Assembly: GCA_007844125.1 (NCBI GenBank)
Contig: CM017567.1
Coordinates: 34,027,009-34,091,008, forward strand
Reading direction: 5' to 3'
Source: Sinonovacula constricta
Lineage: Eukaryota; Mollusca; Bivalvia; Cardiida; Solecurtidae
Length of the DNA: 64,000 bases
The translations under genes and the position numbers were made by a program. This document shows positions 25,486 through 38,800 of this stretch, in pieces. Position 1 is the stretch's first letter, and each line of letters starts with the position of its first letter. A model generated the notes under the pieces. It saw only the letters and a list, made by a program, of their open reading frames with translations, was not told where the DNA came from and made no database searches.

Positions 25486-25835
25486 CGTTAGTTGTTTGAT
25501 TTTTCGGTCATTAAACTTGTATGAATATTACACAATAAATATAAAATTCCATAAATGTAATCCTTTCATTTCTTCCTACATCTACATTTATGTATTAAGT
25601 AATCGAAATTATAAACACATTTTGATAACGTGTAAATGGTTTATTTGAATTTGACCTTCATATTTTATAAATAAATCATAAATAAAATAAATACTCTATT
25701 GTGTTTGCAATTTAGACATTTTTTTTTTATATATAGTTTTTTTTTTTTTTTTCCTGTTTAAACTTCGAGTTCTATGCTTTAGGAAAACAAACGTGTCTTG
25801 GTAAGCAATTTCGCATTCAGCTGTCTGCTTCTAGG

Positions 25836-25973
25836 TTTCCGTTTATAATAAAATGATATTAATTATACAGGCCGGGATTTGAAACCGCGAGCTCCCTATC
25901 CGAAAGTCGACGCTCTACTGCTTAAGCTATTGCGACCGTTTTTTCCGTTTATAATAAAATGATATTAATTATA
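25836..25973 (-). mobile_element. 74-bp tRNA-like cassette flanked by perfect 32-bp direct repeats
   Basis: The insert at 25868-25941, read on the minus strand, is tRNA-sized. It has an A-box-like region ('gcagtagagcgtcg') and a near B box ('ggtttcaaatcc'). It closely resembles the tRNA head of the SINE at 59.9 kb but lacks any SINE body. The 32 bases at 25836-25867 are repeated without a mismatch at 25942-25973. Unit 2 has a single diverged copy of that flank at about 34728-34750 with no insert, so it is the empty site. The acceptor and T stems pair imperfectly, so it is unlikely to be a working tRNA. It may be a head-only SINE or a retroposed tRNA. Confidence 0.85.
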
Positions 25974-26689
25974 TCAAAGAAAATAAGTGAGGTTATAATT
26001 AATAACTTACGGTCGCAATCATATTAATTTGAAACGCTTTTCTTACGTTTAAGGCATTACATAATCAATCATGTCGTCTGTTTCTAGACAATTTTGAAAC
26101 TATCGACGTCCATTGCAATTAATATAGATACATATTAAATATTTGCTGTCAGTTTAAGATAAATTACATAAAAGTTCAATTTCAATAATGTATCTGAATT
26201 ATGTTATTGCAACCAGGATAGCAATTAAACTTTCCCCACCTAATGCAAATGAAATAAGCTTACCAGAGTACGAAACGCTTTAATTATTTTTTTATATTTT
26301 CAAGCTAAAGAAAAGCAACATACATATTATATGTTGAAGCAAAATGATAGTGTATTTTTTTACTATTGAAAACCCATAATTATAAGATCTAACTTAAATA
26401 GACAGTATCTCTCTAAAGGAAATTATACAATTATAACACTCAACAGCGAGATGACGATTTTCCGGACAGTTCTATTATTTGTGTTTATTAGTGTTTGCAG
26501 ACATACTTTAGTAGTGGTATTTTGAAGTTTTGGAAAGTAAGGTAAGTCATCTTTAATAATTCTCTTATAAGGACTTTCATATATAAGAGTATCTATCCTT
26601 TACTTACATCTGTTTGGCTTATAATTTCAGTACATTTTAGTTTTAAGTTAATGGCTGCTTCCGATAATTTTAAATAATATTTATTAAAA

Positions 26690-27000
26690 GCCGGACCTGG
26701 AAACGCAATCGGTAAAGCGTCGGTTCCGGGTAAGGGAGGCCCCGGGTTCGATTCCGACAAGTTGCTAACATGTTAGTGGTATAGCTATCTTGAACGCTCA
26801 AGGAAATATAAGGTTATTGATTGGTTCGGTGTCAGGATAATAAGTTTGTTTTCATGCTATTTGTTTGCGGCATGCTATACGCGAAAATGCAACACTATGT
26901 CTGCTTCAAGTGGACACCGTCATGAGATAACTGAAGTAGTGCTGGTGGGACGATTAACCCAATAAACAAATCCACTTGACAACACACCGGTTAGTAACTG
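26690..27000 (+). mobile_element. tRNA-SINE in unit 1
   Basis: The tRNA-like head has 'ggtaaagcgtcgg' (A box) and 'ccgggttcgattccgaca' (B box). The body includes 'gcggcatgctatac' and 'aacaaatccacttgacaac'. The same element lies at the matching place in unit 2 (35533-35845), so the insertion predates the duplication. Boundaries are approximate because no clear target-site duplication remains. Confidence 0.8.
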
Positions 27001-30000
27001 TGACTTTAGTCTCACATGCTTTCTTTTAATAAAGATTTTTAACGGCAAACTGTACCAAATCATAATAACCAATATCAGAAAACCTTTTGATGTATAGCTA
27101 TTGATTTCAATAATTGATTATAACTGTTTACATTTTATCCTAAGAGTTCAACATATTCAGAGCCGTCTATACATTTTACTTTGGAAGTTGCATTAAAGAT
27201 TTTCCTTGCTGGCTTGTGATCACCTTTCAAAAATAAAAATAATTGATGCTTTTTGGTGTTCTTGGGCCGGTCTATTTCCCCAACAAATTAAGGTCGTTTA
27301 ATCCTAACCGATGACCTACATAGACACTTGTCAGGATTCGTTATAAGAACAACAAAGACTTTCTGAGAATGGAACCACCACCGACACCATGAAGTCTCTA
27401 ACATCAAAAAAGTAGTGGAACATGCATACACTATACGGCTTACAATCAATAGCTATAGCATTGTTAACCATGTGCATTTATTTATTGTCATAGCAAAACG
27501 TTTTCATGTTGTGGTTCTCGTTATTTAGACAGCGAAACAATTTTCAAGCTATGATATCTCAAGAATCAAAATCTGTTAAAATCTAATGCAATGCGTTCAC
27601 TTCCGGCATGATGGCGATAGGTAAAGGGAACAAGTTGCACCTGTGCATGCTCGGTTATTTTTTTCATCGAGAAAGGGATAAATGCAGTTGTAATCGGTGC
27701 ATGGCCAGTTTATCTAATGGTGCCATCAATTACTATCTTCTTCTCAAAATGCTGCTAAAATTGGCAGTTACATCGATCCATGACGTAAGTAAAGTCACAT
27801 TTCTATATATGTCTCGGTTTGAATAACTATTGCCGAATTATATGGTTTTTTTATATTAGAGTATTTTCACATACAAGCTTCAGCTCATCTATTTCAGCTC
27901 AATAACGCATTGTCACACTCTGCATGGTTGTAGGATATATCTTTCATTCATTCCTTGACGTTTACTTTTTTTCTTTGACGTAAGTTGAAACAAAATACTA
28001 GCTGTGTTGTTAATTATCGCGCGCATGCGCACGACGTCTATGTGAAGTCATTCTTGGAAACGTCGTATGTTAAGGCAATGTGTTCTACAGATGTATAAGC
28101 AATTAAAGTTCAGATTTTTCATGATTTCAATTTCTGTTGTTTTTTTATAATTGTCCATGTATATTCTGATACGTGTAATTTAAATTACGTTTGTTAGAAC
28201 GATGTACTGTGTACAGTGTTATGCTCTCTTCAGTTGTTTGTTTTGTGGCCTTGTCACAAGACAATTCGGTATTGCATATAATGTTCAGACATGCACATTT
28301 GACAGCATTGTAAATCTTATAATAACAACAAGATTTTGCAACTTTGTTGCTTTGCATCAGTGCTGTCACGTTATCTGATGTAAGGAAGCTGTATTTCGTT
28401 CAAGGTGACAATCATACAACTGCTACACATACGTATGTCTGCACTAGGAAAGGCCGGAACGAAATAAATTCTTGTTTGCTTAAACTGTGTTCTTAAAAGA
28501 CAAATACGTACTACCGATCTTTAAACCGTAAGCGTGCTAGCTTTGAATACTCGGCAGTGGTGACCGCTTAAAATAACACCTGCTTCGTAATTAAAACAAT
28601 TAAAATTTGAGTTGGTGAAATTTACAGACGTTGTAATAAAAGTATCAGAGTAAAAAAACAAGGTGGTATCCGTTATTTCGAGTCAAAAAATAGCAACGCA
28701 TAAGATGCATACATAGTAAAGATTTTATGAAATGTTCAGAGCTGCGAACAAGCCACCGTATGTTTTATAAACAGTCACTCTATTCAGTAGAGCCAACAAT
28801 ATTGAATCTGGTAAATAATAATTTGGTCGACAATTGTGTTGTTCGTGTACAGAATATTGGTTTAGAAAAACAATATCTACCAATCAGGAACAAGCAATAT
28901 TCTACGTGTGATCTTCTCCCCAATAAGAAGTGACAACGTTTTCTACTATTATTTCTTATACAATCGATTTTCAAAAATGTAAATATTTTACAGATCATTG
29001 TTTATATTTATTAACATAAGTACTTAAAAGCTGCTGTTATCGACTTATTTTACTAATCTGGTGCGCTCTAATACAGAAATATATTCCAAATTTTATAGTC
29101 TTCTGTCTGATTGTATCGTTTACTTTAATTGAGATTATTACCAAACTAGTTATAGCATATTTTAACATTTACTTCAGTACCATTACGTTTTAAGATCGCA
29201 ATTATCCACATATTTCCCAAGTTTAACCTAAGTGGCTAGTAAAACAACTTAATTGAAAGGGTTAATGTATATCGTGGTAATTTGGCATGCTAGCAATGAA
29301 GTATAAGGTATACATTACCCTTAGTAATAAAATAAAGCATAAGGGCATAAATCATACATAAATGAATACTTTTGCTATCATTCGCTTTTAAACTTTGAAG
29401 AGTTTGGATTAGAAAAACTAATACACTGTGTAAAATTAATTGTTGCTTTTTGTCATGTTAATATTGTTTCCATACTATGGTATACATTTCGGTACAAGGA
29501 AAATAAATGTTGTGCTTTTTTTCGCTTAAGTGACCCAAGTATTCTGACATTTGTGTCACTTAGTACCTAAATAAAATAATATACAATGTCCTAACAAAAA
29601 TCAAATATCGTAAAGTGGCACCACAGATAAGTTGTGTAATTTATAATACATGAACTAGATTCCGCAGTATTTCATTCGTACCAAATTTGTAATAATAATT
29701 ATTTGAGATGTCCGTTAAGCATCGTTGGGAAAACCTGTTTTGAGAAAAAACTATAAAAAATTGATAATTTTCAGCCTGTCAAAAACAATTCCACGCCGTT
29801 TCTCTGATTTTAACTAGCTAGCCTTGTTCCAAACCTTTAAACCTGTCTGTAAAGCATTTGATCAGTTTAACAGTGTTGTACTTGAGAGAAATATTTTTTT
29901 TAAAGTTTTAGCTATGCCAAGCAAAATTGTGATTCACAGTAAATGCATTTAGACCAATCAAGGGCAAGTCGCAAGCACATGATAGCAGTATTGAGAAGAG

Positions 30001-30850
30001 AAAACGAATGTGTATCGTGTGAACATGGTATGTTTAGAGATTGATTGAGACAATATTTGTTAACGACGTATTCTTAATAGAGAAATGCTATTTTTGTATT
30101 CTATTTCATTTTATCGGTACCGGTGAAAGTCTTTTAAAGGCATATACACATAAATGCAAGCGACTACTCTGAATAAATACAAAAGGAATCATCTAGGAAT
30201 ATAACAAGCAACGAATAAGTACCAGTAAGCGTGATGTTAATTACGTCTGCTCTTTAAGCAAAGCAATAATTTTGAACAAAAAAGCATTTAAGGTAATAAT
30301 TTCGTGCTGAGAATAATGTTTAGGGAAATTGAATGAAACAGAGAAATAATGATGACTATAAAAAAAACCTTACACAATAACTAACAGAAATTCTTAAAAC
30401 TGTAAAAAGGAGACAGACGCATGACTGTGGGCAAATTAAACAAAACGCCAATATTAAAGAATTCGGGAAATACATATAACGTCTGGTTTGACTGTAGATA
30501 ATAAGTATACTTGAAGTAGGAAGGCAATTAACTTATACATAAACTTATTTACTGACCATCAATACATCTGTTTGTATAATAAAAGAAGCAAATATCTGGA
30601 CGTCTAACTAATCTGTCTGGAAGACTGAGGTACTTCTTAATTCCATAGAAGAACGACAAACATTGCCCATATACTGGATAGATATTGCAGGATTTTCGAT
30701 GCCTGTACACATATTTCGTCAAACTTAAGTTTTCCTCTTCTTATTTATATTGTTATTAATTCATCAACATAAATTCAAATGTAAGTTTCAATTAAACTAG
30801 AGACATAATTGAAATAAAAGGCGGAGTATTACTAGCTCCGTTTTCTTGCA

Positions 30851-31094
30851 AACTGCGAATTGAGAAAAATATGAGGGCAAATAAAATTGTCTAATCGCAT
30901 ATCATACAGAATTTAAAACAAGTTCCGATAAATTACTAAGAATCAAGCCTGAATGAAAGTTTTATGAACAGTGTAACTGCGGTAATTATTTATTAAGCAA
31001 TTGAAAAATAGTGGCTAGAATTGAACGCGACGATCCATGTATGTATTTGTTTTCATCAAGGTTGCATAATGTGATATATTAAGATAATAATTCC
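30851..31094. other. short linker between units 1 and 2
   Basis: About 240 bp that I could not align with either unit's flanks. It separates the end of unit 1 from the start of unit 2. Confidence 0.4.
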
Positions 31095-31903
31095 TAGAAT
31101 GCAATTCCATTATGCTAATTTCCGACTTTAAACCTTTAATATATAAAATTATAACATTTTTACAATATAATTATTATATATTATGTTAAAAACCGATACT
31201 TAAACAGCCGTGTGTGTTGTGCGCATATGCAATTTGTTGTAGAAAGTTATTATATTGTTCTAATGCCTGTTCCTAGATATATTTGTTTCTGATAGTTGTT
31301 AATATCTATATCACAGGCCTAATGCTTAACATTGATGCAAAAATGCAGTTGCTTTTCTTAGCAGAAACTTTCCAAACAATAACCCCTAGAGCAAAATCCA
31401 TTAAATGCGACATAAATTACATTACAGTGCGTTAAAATCTGCTGTTTGCCTTTGATGTTTGTAAAGCATAACTTGCCATAGTAAGTTTATGTAATGTGAC
31501 TTTTATGTAGGAAGAAGAAATTATTATTTATTCACGAATGTTTTGTACGACCATTGACATGTTTTTACCAAAGTACGTCCATTGTGGGTTATTTTCAAAT
31601 ACCACTTTTATTTACAATTCATATATTATAAAGGTTCTTGTTGCTTGTTTCGGCTTGTAAATTGGTGAATACAATTATCATTGCTAGGTTTGATATGACA
31701 CTTCTCTCGTTTCTCGTGTTTTTCTCGTATATTTATATCATTCATTCCCTATAGGTTATATATGAAAAAATATTCCTTTGGGGAAAATGTGTGCTCTTAA
31801 ATTGAAGGAATAATCAAATAATTTAACATGCAAAATAGGAATCGCACATATAGGGCGTTGTTGATTATGTATGTTTAGCGCGATTTCCATTATGATAAAA
31901 ATT

Positions 31904-32227
31904 GTATACCGAATACCTAAAACTTGGTTGATACTTCACAATTGGCTTGTCCCAGAAAGAGTATGTTACTCATTACACAATGCGGTATACCGAATACCTA
32001 AAACCTGGTTGATACTCCACAATTGGCTTGTCACAGATAGATTATGTTACTCATTACACAATGCGGTATACCGATTACCTAAAACTTGGTTGATACTCCA
32101 CAATTGACTTGTTACAGATAGATTATGTTACTCATTACACAATGCGGTATACCAAATACCTAAAACTTGGTTGATACTCTACAATCGCTTGTCAAAGAAA
32201 GAGTATGTTATTCATAACACAAATAGC
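31904..32227 (+). repeat. 81-bp minisatellite in unit 2, four copies
   Basis: Units start at 31904, 31985, 32066 and 32147, each exactly 81 bp after the last. They are far more alike than the unit 1 copies. Because 81 is a multiple of three, the first three read as a repeated 27-residue peptide in a 78-codon open frame (31871-32107). The fourth copy breaks this, so coding is unlikely. Confidence 0.92.
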
Positions 32228-34349
32228 ATTCTATTTTACTAAACGTCGGACTACGACACTCATTTGGACGATTGTCGTGGTCCCTTGATTCGATTGCGAA
32301 CTTAATTAGGTCACCGATTTACGTATATCGAAACCCAACTCTTGTCATGTGATCTTCATTTCAAACAGTAAAAATAAAACATAGGCCTCAATTTATAGTT
32401 TGTATTTTTATCAGTCCGTTATACATGCTTTAAATTGTTAAATAACAGAGAAAGTGAGATAGTTAATTATCTTTTTTGAACAGACATTGACCAAAGCAAA
32501 GACCGGAACATAACTAACTGTTGCTATCAGACTGTAACTGTATTTCTGTTTTTAGGTATTATATTGTTACTGAAGATCCTGACTTATTGTATTATCACAA
32601 CAGAATATAAATCCAGGATAATTGAATCCCCTGGGTAATTAGTTCTTCACTTCTTTCAATTGTATGAAGAAAGCAACACTGATGTAACGTGACATGCCTT
32701 ACGCCTTAAAACATCGCATATAAAGGATGGAATGCAATAATTTAGGATAATTTACATAATATGTTTTATGGTTAGTGGTACATGTGAATTTGCACGTTCC
32801 TAAGGACGAACTTATAAACAAATATGTTTTTGTTTAATTTTATTAATTCTACAATACATACAGTGTGATGATTTTGTCATAGATGTTCCTATCTGGATGC
32901 CTGCGTTAAGTGATAACTACGTCAGGATTTCACATCCATAAATATTTGACATAGTGACAATATACCAAGGCAAGAAAAACTTTTGCAGTTGCACGAAAAC
33001 GTTGAAATTCCTACTGTTTTAGTAAAATTTTACTTTTTACAATACATACATTTTCTAGTAGTTCAGATACAATAAAGACAAATAAATGGCATGGTAAAAC
33101 ACAAGTACGGGATTGCCACTTTATAATTTTGTCTTCCAGACAATAATATTGTGTCATAATCGGAATGTAGCTTATACAAATGACGTTATATGCGCTAGAA
33201 AAAATAACAGTGACATTGGTCTAGACAAAATGATTTAATATAATCATTTTTCTTGACAGATGTTGTTAAAATAATATATAAAGTGGCTAGATGTGCCACA
33301 AATTGCAAAATATTGATTAGTTATTAGTGAAGCAAGAACAAATTAAACAGATAGTTAGTTCATAAAGTATGTTTTATTTTCTGCTAAAATTTAACCGATG
33401 TTTTTCATATTAAACCTGAACATATAGGTATCAAAGTACTGACATGAACTTTATTCTAAATTAAATTAGTAAGCTACACTAGATATTTCAACGTTTACTT
33501 TGCTCATAAGCGTTTTATAAATGACAATGTATCAACACAGGCTTTAAGAGAGACTATAATTAAGTCTCTGAATATGTGTATTTGGGTTATCTAACATATA
33601 CAACTAGTTTGAATGTGGAAAGAATTTACTTATTTATTTACCTTAAAATTTCCTTACAGAGGAAATAACACAATGAAAAAGTCCGAGCTTGATTGCTGCA
33701 TTACAATGCTGTCTCGACATGTGTGATTGTACGTGATTTGCAGTATAAATGCACAAAAGAAAACAATTTTAAAGATACTATGTTGCAAGCAAGTAACAAG
33801 AAGTATACGATATGTAATCTACAATATACAATACGTTACGTGTGACGCCGTTTTATTATTATTATAATCTAAATCGGCATGTTCGTAATTCGTTTTGCCA
33901 ACGGCTAGCTCATTGTAATAGCATTTGTAGCAGTCATATTTTTGCACCTACGACAATATGTTCTCTTAGAGTATGTTTGGATTCAAAAAATGCAAATTAT
34001 ATCAGTGGTAATAAAAGGGTTGTTCCTGACCAGACGTCGAACTGACTGCGGACAATTTACACGTAAACAAACATGTGCGCTGTGTACGTGCTTACAATAA
34101 CATGTAATAATTATCATTTCTACGAAGTCTCTCAAATTGTCAAGTTTTATTTCGGTTGCCTCACTATTGGAAAATATGTTTCAATATGTCACTTGAAAAT
34201 CTTTGTTGTCTTTGTTGCTTTTGTAGCATTATTCCAATGTCTTCTGAAGGAACTTTTTTACTTATTTATATAAATCAATCAAACGTAATAGATAAATTAT
34301 ATTATAAAATAATGAATAACAGATATGAGGCATTGAAACTCACGATTTC

Positions 34350-34460
34350 AGTTGTTGTTTCTTGGGTTTTTGCTTGTTGCTTTGCTGTTTCTTAATTGTG
34401 TTGTTGTTTGTTTGTCTATACGTTTTTGTTTTTGTTGTTTTTGATTTTGTGTTGTGTGTT
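34350..34460. repeat. G/T-only tract in unit 2
   Basis: Counterpart of the 25.38-kb tract, with strand-biased T runs separated by single G. Confidence 0.75.
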
Positions 34461-35532
34461 TTTCCAAAAACATATACATGTAATCCTTTAACTATTTCTA
34501 CGTTAATAAAATGAGTATTCACCATTTTGATAAAGTGTAAGTGTTGTTGTTGTTTTTTCTTCGAATTTGAACTTCATATTTTAATAAAAAAATCTTAAAT
34601 ACATATTTAAATTGTTGTCTGTGTTGTTGCTTTATCTAGTCTTCTTTTTTCCTGTCTAACCTGCAAGCAGTCGGACAAACACATCTCAGTTAGCAATTTT
34701 GTATTCAACTATCTGTTTCTCTCTTTTCGGTTGAAATAAAATATACTAAACAAATCAAGTGAGTTTAAAATTAATCATTTATGTACGGTCGCAATCATAC
34801 GTATGTGAAACGCTTCCCCTACGTTTCGGCCACTACATAATCAATCATGTCGTTTATTTCTAGACAATTTTGAAATTACTGACGTTCAGTGCAATTTATT
34901 TAGATACATATGGAATATTTGCTGTCATTTTAGATAAACTGTACAAGAGTTCCAATGCAATAATGTATCTGAATTATTTAATTGCAACCAGGATAGCAAT
35001 TAAATTATCCATGATTAATGCAAATATGTAAGGTACGAAACGTTTTAATTGAAAATTAAATTGAAACTATCAACTTTAAGAAAAACAACATACATATCAT
35101 AGGTTCAAAAAAATGATGTTGTATTTTGTCTTGGCATCCGTGTCTAGACTTTTCTACTTCATCCATTAAAAATCCATAAGCAAATGATCTAACTATAATA
35201 GACAGTATCTGTTTGAAACAAATTATAAAGTTTTAAAATTCAACAGCGAGACCAAGATTCTCCTATTATTCGAGCTTATTAGAATTTCCTGACATTCTGT
35301 ATATGAAAGATTATTTTGGACATTTTCTATTTTATTCGGATTTTGAGGCCTTGGAAAGAAAGGTGAGTCAACTTCTAATTATGTTAGTATAAGGTCATTC
35401 ATATAAGCATATTGTCTCCTTTACAATAAGGAACTTTACAATAAGGAAACTTATAACTTCAGTTTGACGAGTAATTTCAGTACATTTAAGTTTTAAGTTA
35501 ATGGTTGCTTCCCATAATTTAAAATTATATGT

Positions 35533-35845
35533 ATTAAAGACGGACTTGGTAGAGCGTCGTCTCAAGGTACGGGAGGTCATGAGTTCGATCCTGACAAGTT
35601 GTTAACATGTTAGTGGTTTAGACATCTTGCTAACGCTCAAGCAAATATAATGATAGTGATAGGCTCTGTGTCCGAAAAATGACACGGTGTGGTATTATGT
35701 TAGGTGTTCGCGGCATGCTATACACAGTAAATGCAACATTATATCTGCTTCAAATGAACACCGACTCCAGAGTAGTAAAGTAGTGTTTGTTGGACGATAC
35801 ACCCAACAAACAAATCCACTTTACAACGCACTGTTAAGTTTCTGT
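35533..35845 (+). mobile_element. tRNA-SINE in unit 2, orthologous to that in unit 1
   Basis: The head shows 'cttggtagagcgtcg' and 'gagttcgatcctgaca'; the body matches the 26.7-kb copy with many substitutions and small indels. Flanks also match unit 1, confirming a single ancestral insertion. Confidence 0.8.
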
Positions 35846-38800
35846 TGTTATAGGCTCACAAGAACCATTTTAATGGAGGTACTTAATTGCAAACTTATGC
35901 AAAATAGCAAAATACACTGTGTTAAGTATTATTCTGCTGATACGCCTTTGATATAAAGCATTTTCTTTTTGGTTTAGTGAATATAACTTTTTAATTTTTT
36001 CTTGAGAGTCCAACATGTTCAGAGTCGTCTATACTTTTCAAGCTGGAAGTTGGCGTAAAGATTTCGCTTGTTGGCTTGTGAGCGCTTTGTATGTGTAAAA
36101 TGAATATGCGCTTTCTGATTGGTTTGGAACGGCCCGAAAATTAGAATTATTTAATCCTGGTAACCTTAACTCCTGCATGGATGCATCTTAAATAACAGAT
36201 ACTATGATGAAAACATTCTATTGAATTTTATAAAAAATACATCATGCGAGTTGGAAATTTGAATATATATTGTTTTCATTTGAATTATACAATACTGGTG
36301 AAAAGGTTAGTGCGTATTTAATTACCAACGTTTCGTTTTCTACAGAAATGTTCAGTTTTAGAATAATTTTTGACAACTTCGAAAGGAGATGACCGATACA
36401 CACAAAGACACTTGTCAGTATTCGTTTCAACAACAAAAATGTTATTGATAATATAACAGCCCCCGATACCATGGAGTCACAAGTATCAAGGAGATTCTTT
36501 TACTGTCATGGTCACATGTTTTCATGCTGTGTTTCTTATCCATTATTTAGATGACAAAACAATATACAATTTTCAAACTATGATATTTCTAGGATCAAAA
36601 TCTGTTTAAATCAAAAGCTAGTCACTGCGTATGCATCCGGCATGATGGCGATAGGTAAACTGGGTTGGTTGCATGATCGGGTATCTTTCTTGGCAAGAAG
36701 TGGATGAATTCAATTGCAATCGGTGGAAATGTCTTATAATTGTGTTCTCAGATTATCGAATTTTGCTAATAAATACCATCCTTCGAAGCATAATAATTTA
36801 AACTGACATATACACCGATCCATCTCGTTAGTAAGAGAACAGTGATTTACATGTCTTAGTTTTACTGAATGTTGCAGAATGAGACATGTTCGTTACATTA
36901 CATTATGCATCTCAGTTTCACCTTATCAATGAAGTTTACAGTTATCTATATGTAACATTTTGTCACACTTTACGCCGGTATAGGATACATCTATTGTTCA
37001 CTCCTTGACTTTTCTTTGATGTAAACTACTAGCTCAGCAGTTAACTGTTGCGCGCTTTCATGCATTAAATTTCGGTAATATTGAAATTGTGCACATGAGT
37101 ATATGATATTTTATTTATGTACTAGGAACAAGTCAAGTGTTATACTCTCTTCAGCTGTCTCTAATTCTGCTGTTTCTTGTTTGGTGTTGGGCAAAATATT
37201 CCATTGATGAAATGGACCTTGACGGCGACCTAAGTTGCTATGCAGAATGCCCTCTTGTTATTTGATATAAAGAAGCAGTATTTCTTTCAGGGTGACAAGC
37301 ATACCACTGCTAAACATTATTATAACTGCACTACGAAAGGTCGGAAAGAAATAAGTCCTAGCAAGGTACAAATACTCTTCCTGTTCGTTCTAACGTTTCC
37401 TGTACGTGCTAAATTTAAATACTCACCAATAGTGTCTAAACGTCTCTAATTTAAACAGATATAATTGAAGTTGGTGGATTATTATAATTTATGGACACGC
37501 CGCTTTATATTGAGCTTCGAACTAGTCACCATATAAATTTTAAACAGTCACCCTTTCTAGTAAAGTCAACAATATTGGCTCTGGAAAATATAATAATTTT
37601 GCAGATATTATTTGTGTAATTGTGTCCTATCTTTTCATTCCTTATGCAAGCAATTTGCAAATAACGGAATTATTTTACAGAACAATGTTAACATTTATCG
37701 GTATGCAGTAGAGGACCTAATAACTGCTGTTATCGAATGATTTGTTTACATTCTGTGCGATCTAATAAGAAGTTAATTTAATAAACTTGTTGGCCATGCC
37801 ATACGTATGCGTAAGCATTTACTACAGAAGCGTTTCTTTGTTTTATTTCCAATTATCCACATATTTCGCAAGTTTAACCTAGTAACAACTTAAGGTAGAG
37901 GGTTATTGCATATCGTGGTAATATGCCATTAAAGCTAAAGAAATATGATATGTACAGAACCACTTCATTATTAGCAATAATATAGAGCCATAAACAATAT
38001 AGAAATTATTACATTACTAAAACGTTATATAAATAATTGTTATTTTTGTAAATATTCGAAAACATGTTACTTTGTCATTGCATAACGATAAAAGATGTAA
38101 TACTGGGTTTCTTTTCTGTACAATGAAAATAAAAAGGTGCTTTAAATGCGCTTATTGAGTCCAAGTAATTTGAAATTATTGCAACTTTGTAGGAAAATAA
38201 TAGAATATACAATACCGAAACACTATCATATATACTAACGTGGCATCACAGGTAAGTTGTATATGCTATAATACTATACGAATTTAATATGATTCCGCCC
38301 AATTTCATTCGTAGTAGGTTTATGGTGATAATTATTGTTTGAGCATATTCGTAAAGCTGCGGGCAGAAACCCTGTTTTGATAAGATTATGATACTTTTCA
38401 GCCTTTCAAACAATTTTCTTTCTGTTTCACGCCGTTGCTGGTCTTCGCTACTAGCATTCTTCTGAACCTTTAAATTTGTTTTTAAAGTTTTCAAACAGAT
38501 TTCACTTTGTTGTACTTGAGAGAAGTATCTAGATAAAAAAAATAGAACTGCAGCTGTGTAACTTTTTGAATGACATATTGATGTCTTATGCAATTTGCCA
38601 AGCAGATGTGAATTTGGACATGCATTGTCAATCCTTATTATGTCAATGGTTCCTTAAATTGTGTTTCTGAGTTTAGAAATAACACCTTATGTACCATCTT
38701 TTGCTATGACAACATAACTTCCTCTGTTCTTGTAGACTAATACATTTTAATGTGGCTGCATCTTTTAAGGTTAAGGTTTAAGTGAAAGTTAGGGACAATA

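Larger units (their letters stand above)
21270..30850. repeat. unit 1 of an old ~9-kb direct duplication
   Basis: Unit 1 aligns in order with unit 2 (31095-39550). Matched anchors are 22115/31904, 23070/32341, 23866/33056, 25080/34000, 26010/34785, 26740/35580, 27608/36641, 28200/37131 and 30770/39470. The patches look like diverged paralogues with many small indels. Open frames in one unit are broken by stops or frameshifts at the matching place in the other, so the duplicated material appears non-coding. Unit 1 is about 1 kb longer, mainly through scattered indels, a GT-rich expansion at 23.3 kb and a tRNA-like insert at 25.87 kb. Confidence 0.85.

Noticed and set aside
25868..25941. Functional tRNA gene on the minus strand
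   Set aside because: The size is right, but the T stem and acceptor stem contain mismatches and the anticodon arm is poor; it is better read as tRNA-derived.
26690..26770. Functional tRNA gene
   Set aside because: The B box is good, but the head is followed by a SINE body and the acceptor arms do not pair; it is a SINE head.
27608..27826. 72-codon frame starting 'MMAIGKGN' with Cys residues
   Set aside because: The first residues are recognisable in unit 2 at 36641, but that copy soon shifts frame and stops; there is no sign of coding constraint.
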